Shown: piece after piece, positions 1 through 6,616 of the stretch
Layout of the letters: every line of letters begins with the position of its first letter
Position numbering within the stretch: position 1 is the first letter of the stretch
Assembly: GCF_017502485.1 (NCBI RefSeq)
Contig: NZ_JAFVUX010000003.1
Coordinates: 1 to 64,000 of the forward strand
From: Helicobacter sp.
GTDB taxonomy: Bacteria > Campylobacterota > Campylobacteria > Campylobacterales > Helicobacteraceae
Length of the DNA stretch: 64,000 nucleotides
Reading direction: 5' to 3'
The notes under the pieces: generated by a model
What the model saw: the letters and a program-made list of their open reading frames with translations, nothing else
Databases searched by the model: none
What the model was told of the DNA's origin: nothing
Position numbers and translations under genes: made by a program

Positions 1-659
1 ATCGCTAGAATCTACTTTTTGATTGTGGATTGCTTCGGCTTCGCCTTGCAATGACGAATGGGGCTGGATTGCTTGGGATTCTAAGGGGAGCTGGATAGAG
101 TCTATAAGCTTGATAAAAATCCCTACAATTTCTTTGTAAAACTCTTTGGTAACAGGCTCTAGGGAAAAGGCAGATTCTAGGGCTTGCTTATCTTTACTTG
201 TAGAATCTATGAGAGCTTTTAGCTGCTTTTGTGCGGTGTGAGTGGGGATAGAGCTACCTAGCACGAAGCTTTGGCGGCGGAGATTGCTATGGGTGGGTTT
301 ATTAGCCTCAAAGTCAAAGCCTGTGGTGATAAGGCTTAAGCGGAACTCTTTGGTATCGCTTGGGTCATAAAAGCACGCTAGGATATGGGAGGCGTTATTT
401 TTAGCGATTTTGGCTAGCTCTTTATTTAGCGTGTGTGCTACCTACTTCAAATGCGAATACTTGCAGGATATTGCTAGATTCTAGCTCTATGTCTTGGCAG
501 ATTGGGGGTGTAGGCGTGGATTATATGCCCATCTTTGTAGGGCGTGGTGGGGGAGTTTAGCAGCTGGGCTTGTGGGAAGGCTTCTTGGATAAAGTCTTTG
601 AAATACTCTGGGTTGTAGGGGGATTTGATAAAGTTTTGTAGGGTCATTGTTTGCTCCAA
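1..659 (-). pseudogene. Frameshifted N-terminus of a type IIG-like restriction-modification protein, cut by the window edge
   Basis: The ATG at 659 opens a protein starting MEQTMTLQNFIKSPYNPEY, which resembles the N-terminus of fused restriction enzyme-methyltransferases (Eco57I-like) of Helicobacter and Campylobacter; that family name is from memory. The frame breaks twice. The first break is at a run of five C (minus strand, 504-508): with four C it continues into CQDIELESSNILQVFAFEVGS. The second is at an AC dinucleotide run near 430: with one more AC the frame continues as TLNKELAKIAKNNASHILAC and stays open to base 1. Both breaks lie in simple repeats, so the gene is either decayed or switched off. 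The segment near 27-53 encodes a Gln/Glu-rich insert that looks like a dispersed repeat. The catalytic and methyltransferase parts would lie left of the window. Confidence 0.6.
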
Positions 660-696
660 GGTTTATGGGGTTACTTGTAGGTGATGGGCATTTAAG

Positions 697-732
697 TGCT
701 AGGTCGTTTAAGTGTGCTTAAAAGACCTAGCA
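697..732. repeat. Long near-perfect hairpin between cysK and the broken R-M gene
   Basis: Arms 697-712 and 717-732 pair at 15 of 16 positions around a TGTG loop (TGCTAGGTCGTTTAAG against CTTAAAAGACCTAGCA). It lies just beyond the end of cysK, which reads leftward. There is no clear U-run on the minus strand, so it may be a terminator, an mRNA-stabilising hairpin or the relic of a small repeat element. Confidence 0.6.
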
Positions 733-761
733 GGTAGCACTACAATCGCGCTAGATTCTAG

Positions 762-1667
762 CTATAGGGTATTAAACAAATCTGTAGAGAGATATCTCTC
801 GGCAGTGTCATTAAGCATTGTTAGCACCTTTTTGCTTGGATTTTCTTTGGCGATCTTTTGGGCGATGGCGACATTTGCCCCGCTTGATATGCCCACCATC
901 ACACCGATTCTAGCGAGCTGCTGGGCGCAAGCGATTGCTTGCTCATTTTCCACACACACGATAGAATCTATCACGCTAGTGTTTAGGATTTTGGGGATGA
1001 AGTTTGCTCCTATGCCTTGGATCTTGTGTCCAGCGGCGCACCCTTGGCTAAGTAGCGGGGAGGCAGCAGGCTCGACACCGATGATTTGCAAGCCAGAAAC
1101 CTTCTCTTTTAGCACCTCGCCTACACCACTAATGCTCCCACCTGTGCCAAAGCCTGCGACAAAATAGCCAAGATCACCATTAAAGCTCTCATAAATTTCC
1201 AACGCTGTGGTGCGCCTGTGCGCTTCTTTGTTGGCTAGATTTTCAAACTGGCTTGGCATAAAAGAGTTGGGGATACTCTCTAGCAGTCTGCTAGCTTCAT
1301 CAAGCGCACCTTTCATGCCTTGTGCGGCTGGGGTCAGCACAAGCTTCGCGCCAAAGAGTGCCATCATCTTGCGGCGTTCTATGCTCATAGATTCTGGCAT
1401 TGTGATAATGATCTTTAGTCCAAGGCTAGCGCAAATCATCGCAAGAGATATGCCCATATTGCCACTGGTGCATTCTACTATGATGGTGTCTTTTGTGATT
1501 TGCTTGCGATCAAGCGCATCTTGTATCATCGCAAAAGCGGCGCGATCCTTAACCGAGTGGCTTGGGTTGAGAAACTCGCACTTGCCATAGAGATTTGGGG
1601 CAAATTGATGAAGGTGGAGAATGGGCGTGCGACCGATTAGATCCGTGATAGTATGGGCTATAGGCAT
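762..1667 (-). CDS. cysK: Cysteine synthase (O-acetylserine sulfhydrylase)
   Basis: This cytoplasmic PLP enzyme makes L-cysteine from O-acetylserine and sulfide. Visible family motifs are NPSHSVKDR with the PLP lysine at residue 40, the substrate loop TSGNMGI, the phosphate-binding GTGGSISG loop and the C-terminal GISSGAN. The usual NPGGSVKDR motif reads NPSHSVKDR here, a small deviation. The open frame extends ten codons upstream, but the ATG at 1667 has AAGGA six bases before it and begins MPIAHTITDLIGRTP, which matches the family N-terminus. Its 301 residues are of usual length. It is a single leftward gene; a strong hairpin (697-732) lies downstream of its stop. CysM is the alternative name and cannot be excluded from sequence alone. 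Confidence 0.9.
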   Translation of the reverse strand: MPIAHTITDLIGRTPILHLHQFAPNLYGKCEFLNPSHSVKDRAAFAMIQDALDRKQITKDTIIVECTSGNMGISLAMICASLGLKIIITMPESMSIERRKMMALFGAKLVLTPAAQGMKGALDEASRLLESIPNSFMPSQFENLANKEAHRRTTALEIYESFNGDLGYFVAGFGTGGSISGVGEVLKEKVSGLQIIGVEPAASPLLSQGCAAGHKIQGIGANFIPKILNTSVIDSIVCVENEQAIACAQQLARIGVMVGISSGANVAIAQKIAKENPSKKVLTMLNDTAERYLSTDLFNTL

Positions 1668-1819
1668 AAAAATCCTTTGTGGTGAAGTGGGTCTCAAGCT
1701 ACCAATATTTGTAGCATATTGTCAAGCAAGTGCCAGAATCTAGCCCATCTCTTGAGTCCCACTTGTTACCAAAGTGCCTGCACTTTGGTGCTAGAATCTA
1801 GCTTTTATCGCTACTTAGG

Positions 1820-3046
1820 CTAGTTGCTCGTGCGGTAGCGGAACTGACCCTTTTTAAAGACAATATCAAGTCCCCCGATGCTATAGAGCCACTTGTTTTC
1901 TATGGTATTTTTGATAAAAGCTGCAAGTTCGCCTCTAACCCCCCTGCCAAAGACCATTCCCACGCCATCTGTATGCCCTATAGAGCAAACCGTGCCTTTA
2001 TGGTGGAATACAAAGGGGCGTGTGAAGGGCTTATTAGCAAGCTTAGCGATAAAAAGCTCAGTGATATAGTCACCCATTTGTGCGGATAGTTGAGCGGTGG
2101 GAGCGTGGATAATGTCTTTGTCCCTAGCTTGCGCGCTATCGCCCACGACATAGATGTTTGGGTAGGCTTCACATTGTAGCTGGGCATTTACGGGGATTCT
2201 ACCCTTTTTATTTGGTAGGATTGATTGCTCAATGATCTCGCTACCTTTAACCCCAGCACTCCAAATAATCGTATTCCCTAGAATCTCTAGTGGCTCATCT
2301 TGCCCTTTATAGCGAGCGATCACGCGATCATCACGCACTTCTTCAATTGTAGCATTTGAGACAATGCGCACACCAAGCTTTTTAAGCTTGGTTTCTGCTG
2401 CTGTGGCAAGCTTGTCATTAAACACGGGCAAAATATGCTCCGATCGCCCTATGCAAGTGATCTTAGGCAAGGAGCGATCAATCCCACAAATAAGGCATAG
2501 TTCATCAAGTTGTGTAGCGAGCTCAGCGGTAAATTCTATCCCTGTAAAGCCTGTGCCACACACGATTACAGAGAGATCTTGGACATTTTTTGTGTGGGTG
2601 TATTCTTTGAATTTATTTTCGATATTCTTCATAAGTTTTAGTGCGGCATTGAGTGAAGATAGGCGGTAGGTGTTTTTACCCACGCCCTTAATGCCCAAAT
2701 GATCTGGGCGAAAACCAAGAGCTATGATAAGGTAGTCGTACTCATAAGCTCCGCCATTGCCTATGATTTTGTTCTCCTGTGGGCAAAGCTCTATAATTTT
2801 GTCTTTGATGAAGCGGATTTTCTTGGGATCTAGAATCTTGCGGTAGAAGATTCTAGCTTTGCGCGAGCTTAGAGTACCTATGGCAACTTTGTGTAAAAGT
2901 GTGGTTTGGTAGTGATAGTCGTGCTTGCTAATAAGCGTAATGTCTGCTTGGGTTTTGAGCTTGCGCTGTAAGCCTAGAGCAGCCTTAAGCCCACCATAGC
3001 CACCACCGATGATAAGAACTTTAGGGCGTGATTGTGTCTCTTGCAT
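1820..3046 (-). CDS. Type II NADH dehydrogenase-like FAD oxidoreductase (NDH-2 family)
   Basis: A 408-residue flavoprotein of the pyridine-nucleotide disulfide oxidoreductase fold. An N-terminal FAD-binding GGGYGGL lies at residues 14-20, a second dinucleotide-binding stretch CGTGFTGIEFTAEL near residue 165, and the FAD-contacting VVGDSA near residue 300. NDH-2 enzymes move electrons from NADH to quinone at the inner membrane without pumping protons. A GTG two codons earlier is overlapped by the ribosome site AAGGAG (3052-3057), so the ATG at 3046 is the better start. There is no obvious transmembrane helix, as expected for a peripheral enzyme. Sulfide:quinone reductase is less likely. Physiological substrate is inferred, not shown. 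Confidence 0.75.
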   Translation of the reverse strand: MQETQSRPKVLIIGGGYGGLKAALGLQRKLKTQADITLISKHDYHYQTTLLHKVAIGTLSSRKARIFYRKILDPKKIRFIKDKIIELCPQENKIIGNGGAYEYDYLIIALGFRPDHLGIKGVGKNTYRLSSLNAALKLMKNIENKFKEYTHTKNVQDLSVIVCGTGFTGIEFTAELATQLDELCLICGIDRSLPKITCIGRSEHILPVFNDKLATAAETKLKKLGVRIVSNATIEEVRDDRVIARYKGQDEPLEILGNTIIWSAGVKGSEIIEQSILPNKKGRIPVNAQLQCEAYPNIYVVGDSAQARDKDIIHAPTAQLSAQMGDYITELFIAKLANKPFTRPFVFHHKGTVCSIGHTDGVGMVFGRGVRGELAAFIKNTIENKWLYSIGGLDIVFKKGQFRYRTSN

Positions 3047-3254
3047 TAACACTCCTTAACTCTAAAATCCCACTATAGTAACCCAAAAGCCTTTATAAAT
3101 AAATTAAAAGATTTTTTACTTTTTAGGATTTGGTGGTAGGCTTGCGTTTGGAGTAAGGATCTAGCTTAGATTCTAACCCAGCTAGAATCTAGTTGAGAAA
3201 AGTTAGGGCTACATACTAGAATCATATTGTGTAAGGAAGTGCGGGATTGGTAAA

Positions 3255-3272
3255 GCCCATAGAAATATGGGC
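3255..3272 (-). terminator. Hairpin terminator after rplT
   Basis: GCCCATA (3255-3261) and TATGGGC (3266-3272) form a perfect 7 bp stem with a 4-base loop, eight bases after the rplT stop. In the minus direction it is followed by TTTACC, a short T-rich tail consistent with a modest intrinsic terminator of the rpmI-rplT transcript. Confidence 0.55.
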
Positions 3273-3280
3273 AGTATTGA

Positions 3281-3631
3281 TTATAGTGCTGCTTTAGCCT
3301 GCTGGACAACCGAAGCAAAAGCCTGAGGGTCGCTGATAGCCATATCTGCTAGGATTTTTCTATCAAGCTCAATATTAGCGCGTTTTAATCCGTGGATAAA
3401 TTTAGAGTAGCTAATATCATTGATTCTGCACGCAGCATTTATGCGCACGATCCATAGGCTTCTAAAATCTCTTTTTTTCTGCTTTCTATCACGAAACGCA
3501 TAGCACAAGCTTCTCTCTAGTTGCTCTTTAGCCTTGCGGAAATGTTTCCTACGCCCGCTGTAAAATCCGCGTGCTAGTTTTAATATTTTCTTGTGTCGTC
3601 TGCGCCTGACAACGCCTGTTTTAACTCTCAT
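3281..3631 (-). CDS. rplT: 50S ribosomal protein L20
   Basis: A 116-residue basic protein starting [18 protein letters not shown] and containing [18 protein letters not shown], the signature of L20, which binds 23S rRNA early in large-subunit assembly. AAGGAG precedes the ATG. It follows rpmI by about 70 bases in the conserved rpmI-rplT order. A hairpin terminator lies just downstream. Confidence 0.97.
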   Translation of the reverse strand: MRVKTGVVRRRRHKKILKLARGFYSGRRKHFRKAKEQLERSLCYAFRDRKQKKRDFRSLWIVRINAACRINDISYSKFIHGLKRANIELDRKILADMAISDPQAFASVVQQAKAAL

Positions 3632-3700
3632 TGTTTCTCCTTGACCTTATATGTAGGTGTAGCTTTCGCTAATCTTTCCCTATTGTAGGGGGACTTGAAC

Positions 3701-3895
3701 TTATGCTTGACACAATAGATTCTTTACAGAATCTAAATTCGCGCTATGCACGAAATGGGGGGACTTAAGCCGTGCTTTACGCTTTGGCGACTTTTTTGTC
3801 AAAATATGACTGCGGAATGCCGAGCCACGCTTGACAAGATTTTTCTTACACTTGAAGCGTTTGGCTGCCCCGCGATTTGTCTTCATCTTTGGCAT
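3701..3895 (-). CDS. rpmI: 50S ribosomal protein L35
   Basis: A 64-residue protein [15 protein letters not shown] with the Lys/Arg-rich body and C-terminal LLCQA; length and N-terminus match L35. An in-frame ATG six codons earlier exists, but GGAGAG lies just upstream of the ATG at 3895. In most bacteria, including H. pylori, infC (IF3) directly precedes rpmI. Here the upstream neighbour is nrfA, about 180 bases away, so infC must be elsewhere. Confidence 0.95.
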   Translation of the reverse strand: MPKMKTNRGAAKRFKCKKNLVKRGSAFRSHILTKKSPKRKARLKSPHFVHSANLDSVKNLLCQA

Positions 3896-4054
3896 TGTCT
3901 TCTCTCCTTTCATAAGATAGGCATAAATGCTTGCAAAACAACATAAGGGCGGATTCTACCACGAGTTTGCTAAAAACTTCTTTATAGTTTGGTGGTGTTA
4001 TTTAGTGTGCTTAGGTAGATTCTAGGCTATGGGTATTGCTGGCGCGAGTAGCGA

Positions 4055-4071
4055 CCGCCTTGTTTAGGCGG
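4055..4071 (-). terminator. GC-rich hairpin after nrfA
   Basis: CCGCCT and AGGCGG pair (6 bp) around a 5-base loop, directly after the nrfA stop. No U-run follows on the minus strand, so termination is only suggested. Confidence 0.35.
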
Positions 4072-4077
4072 CGGGCT

Positions 4078-5901
4078 TTAAGGCTTTGCGTGGATTTTGG
4101 TGTAGTTATAGGGCGATAGGTTTTCATCAAGCTCAAGTAGTCGCTTATTTGGCGCACGATTTACATCTTTTTCATCAGGCTCATTGTAATAGAGATCGCC
4201 TTTTTTATGTCCTTCCATATCTACTGGGTAGCGCAACTCGCCGGGTGCGTATTTTTGCATATCCTTAAAGCCTAGGTTTGATGGTGTGATATGGATATTA
4301 TCTTTTGCTGCAAGAGAGACAAGTAGGGCTTGTGCTTCTTTTGCCATAGCGATTGACTGCCCCATAATCCTAGCCGCTTCTGTTGGGTTGTGGAATCCTG
4401 TGGAGTTTTCCGCATTGACAAAATCTGCTCGCATTTGTGATTTGCGGTGAAGATCAAGCACTGTATTAAGGGCTTGAGAGATTTTCTTGTCATCTGCTAT
4501 GCCATCAGTTTGGTATTTAGTTAGTCCTCCCATTTGCGCACGCACCTTGGTAATATCTTCTATTAGGCTTACGATCGCATACTCTGCACTTCTTTGCATA
4601 GAGGCAATAGAGGTTTGGATATTGAATACCTGCTTTTTAAGATACTCTTCTGATTGTCTATGGCAGGTTTTACACGATGCATTAATATCATTAAGTGGAG
4701 AGACAAATTGATGGCTTGTAACTTTCTTTGCACCATTGCGTGTGTATGGCATATGGCAATCCGCGCAAGATATACCATTTTGCGCGTGGATTCCACCGCT
4801 TGCTAGCTCTGTCTCTGGGTGCTGGATTTTAATCATAGGGGCCTTAGTGTCTTTATGCACCCAATCTTGCGGGAATTTGTCCTTGATTTTTTCATAGTAG
4901 TCATCAAACATTTCAATCTTAAATGGCTCACCCTTTTTCCACTCACTCCAAGGGAAAACAAGCATTGTTCCATCTACGCTAACTTGTGTAGGCTTATTGC
5001 CATTGCGCCAATAGTCAATTTGCTCATAAGTTTTTTGTGTGCCATCAAGCCATTTGGCATTTGGATCATTGGCAATACTCTCACCTATTGTGGTGACTTT
5101 GCCAGCAGGGGCGAAGTAGTATTCAACATGGCATTGTGAGCAAACAAGCGTGCGCATCTCTTGGCGCGTGGCTTTCACGCCTTGATTCTCATCAATCTCA
5201 TAACCCCTCGAGACAAGCGCATTGACAAGAGCTGGGCGAGTGATGCGCAGGCTCATATCTTTAGGTGAGTGGCAGTCTGCACAAGTAAGCCCCATTCTCG
5301 TGCCACCGTGAAGCCCTAGGTGCTCTGGGCTATCTGGTGCTTGCTCATTAAAGACTGGGACATTTTTGATCATTGTCCAATATTTTGCGCTATTAAATGC
5401 TAAAAAATCGCCTTTAGAAACATTTTCTAAAAGCCAAGGACTCCAGCCACTATGGCAGTTCATACAAGCTGTGGGCTGCCCACCAAATGCTTTAAGCCCA
5501 GAAGCATTGAGAAAGTCTTTGTTATTGCGAGCTGTTTTCATCTGGTCAGCTTGGATATAGAAGTGGTGTCGCTCTTCATTGAAGTCTTTGGAGAAGGGAT
5601 ACCCAGCCCACATTTTTACAAGCTGTGGGAATCTATCAAGCTTGTTGTAGGAGAGATTCCCACCAAAATCAGTGGATTTGGGTGCAAGTGCCGCACCGCT
5701 TAAGTACATATCCAAATAGTCCGGGAATTTCTCCCCCCAAGTGCTTAGGCGCGGATCGCTATCACTAAGCCCAGCAGAAGCCCCTATGTTAAGCGCAGTT
5801 TGCTCGCCTTTTTTCCGTCCTATATCTGCTGTGATATACGCGACCAATGCTCCTATAAGGATCGTTACAGCTAGTGCAATCCATAATGTCTTTTTACCCA
5901 T
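4078..5901 (-). CDS. nrfA: Cytochrome c nitrite reductase catalytic subunit
   Basis: A 607-residue periplasmic pentahaem enzyme that reduces nitrite to ammonium with six electrons delivered by NrfH. An N-terminal hydrophobic signal/anchor segment (about residues 4-24) is followed by five haem-binding motifs: CMNCH, CADCH, CSQCH, CADCH and CKTCH. The first, active-site haem uses CXXCH, not the CXXCK of E. coli and Wolinella NrfA; the CXXCH form is known in Campylobacter NrfA. The protein is longer than E. coli NrfA (about 480), as in Campylobacter. AAAGGAG precedes the ATG. It lies 21 bases after nrfH, so the two form an operon. It likely supports nitrite detoxification and respiration in the gut. 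Confidence 0.93.
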   Translation of the reverse strand: MGKKTLWIALAVTILIGALVAYITADIGRKKGEQTALNIGASAGLSDSDPRLSTWGEKFPDYLDMYLSGAALAPKSTDFGGNLSYNKLDRFPQLVKMWAGYPFSKDFNEERHHFYIQADQMKTARNNKDFLNASGLKAFGGQPTACMNCHSGWSPWLLENVSKGDFLAFNSAKYWTMIKNVPVFNEQAPDSPEHLGLHGGTRMGLTCADCHSPKDMSLRITRPALVNALVSRGYEIDENQGVKATRQEMRTLVCSQCHVEYYFAPAGKVTTIGESIANDPNAKWLDGTQKTYEQIDYWRNGNKPTQVSVDGTMLVFPWSEWKKGEPFKIEMFDDYYEKIKDKFPQDWVHKDTKAPMIKIQHPETELASGGIHAQNGISCADCHMPYTRNGAKKVTSHQFVSPLNDINASCKTCHRQSEEYLKKQVFNIQTSIASMQRSAEYAIVSLIEDITKVRAQMGGLTKYQTDGIADDKKISQALNTVLDLHRKSQMRADFVNAENSTGFHNPTEAARIMGQSIAMAKEAQALLVSLAAKDNIHITPSNLGFKDMQKYAPGELRYPVDMEGHKKGDLYYNEPDEKDVNRAPNKRLLELDENLSPYNYTKIHAKP

Positions 5902-5922
5902 TTAACTCTCCTTTAATATGTG

Positions 5923-6405
5923 TTAAAAATCCCGTAAATGCCCTACATTATGGTGACAGGAGATGCAATCCAAGCTATTATTGACTGGATTTTTGCTCTC
6001 TTTGCCACCTTTGGTAGGATTAATTGCGTTATGTGCGTAGTTGCCGTGACAGCGCATACAATTTTCCTTGACCCACGCTTTGGTGTCTGCATTCGCAGTA
6101 AAGTTTGTCGGTAGATGCTTATCAAATGTAAAATGGTAGGCGTGATCTAGTCCTGTATAAGCCTTAGCTAGCCATTTGCGTGTAAATGAGTGTGGCAAAT
6201 GGCACTCAATACACTCTACGCCTTGATGTGAGCTCTTCGTCCAATCGTGATAGACCTCATTCATCACATGGCAATTATTGCACGCAACAGAATCATTTGA
6301 GAGATAGCTTAACGCATTTGCATTGTATAGTCCATAAATACCATTACCGATGATAAAGCCAAATACACAAACTAGAGTAAATGCGAAGAGAGATTTTTTG
6401 CCCAT
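5923..6405 (-). CDS. nrfH: Tetrahaem quinol dehydrogenase NrfH
   Basis: A 160-residue NapC/NirT-family cytochrome c with one N-terminal transmembrane helix (about residues 5-25) and four haem motifs: CNNCH, CIECH, CMRCH and CISCH. It takes electrons from menaquinol and passes them to NrfA on the periplasmic side. CAAGGAG precedes the ATG. A possible -10 box, TATACAAT on the minus strand (6471-6478), lies upstream. nrfHA is divergent from polA. Confidence 0.93.
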   Translation of the reverse strand: MGKKSLFAFTLVCVFGFIIGNGIYGLYNANALSYLSNDSVACNNCHVMNEVYHDWTKSSHQGVECIECHLPHSFTRKWLAKAYTGLDHAYHFTFDKHLPTNFTANADTKAWVKENCMRCHGNYAHNAINPTKGGKESKNPVNNSLDCISCHHNVGHLRDF

Positions 6406-6470
6406 TTGATCTCCTTGCTAACCCAACACAATCCTAAGCTACTCTGCAATACAAGTTGTGAATACTTGGG

Positions 6471-6478
6471 ATTGTATA
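6471..6478 (-). promoter_or_regulatory. Candidate -10 box for nrfHA
   Basis: Read on the minus strand this is TATACAAT, about 65 bases before the nrfH ATG. Helicobacter housekeeping promoters are recognised mainly by the -10 box. No clear regulator site was identified. Confidence 0.35.
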
Positions 6479-6616
6479 GAGATAGTCCTTATGAATTCCT
6501 AAAAACATCTAAAGTTAGGAACTAGTGAAAGTATATGGGGTATATTATATCTGCAACGCTCTTTAGCTATACTTCCGTGTTTGCAATCTTTAGAGGTGCA
6601 ATCATAAAGGACTTTT

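Noticed and set aside
712-1590. Plus-strand open frames of 151 and 127 residues opposite cysK
   Set aside because: Both are antisense to well-conserved cysK sequence and have no signature.
3046-3052. GTG at 3052 as the start of the NADH dehydrogenase gene
   Set aside because: The ribosome site AAGGAG overlaps it; the ATG at 3046 has proper spacing.
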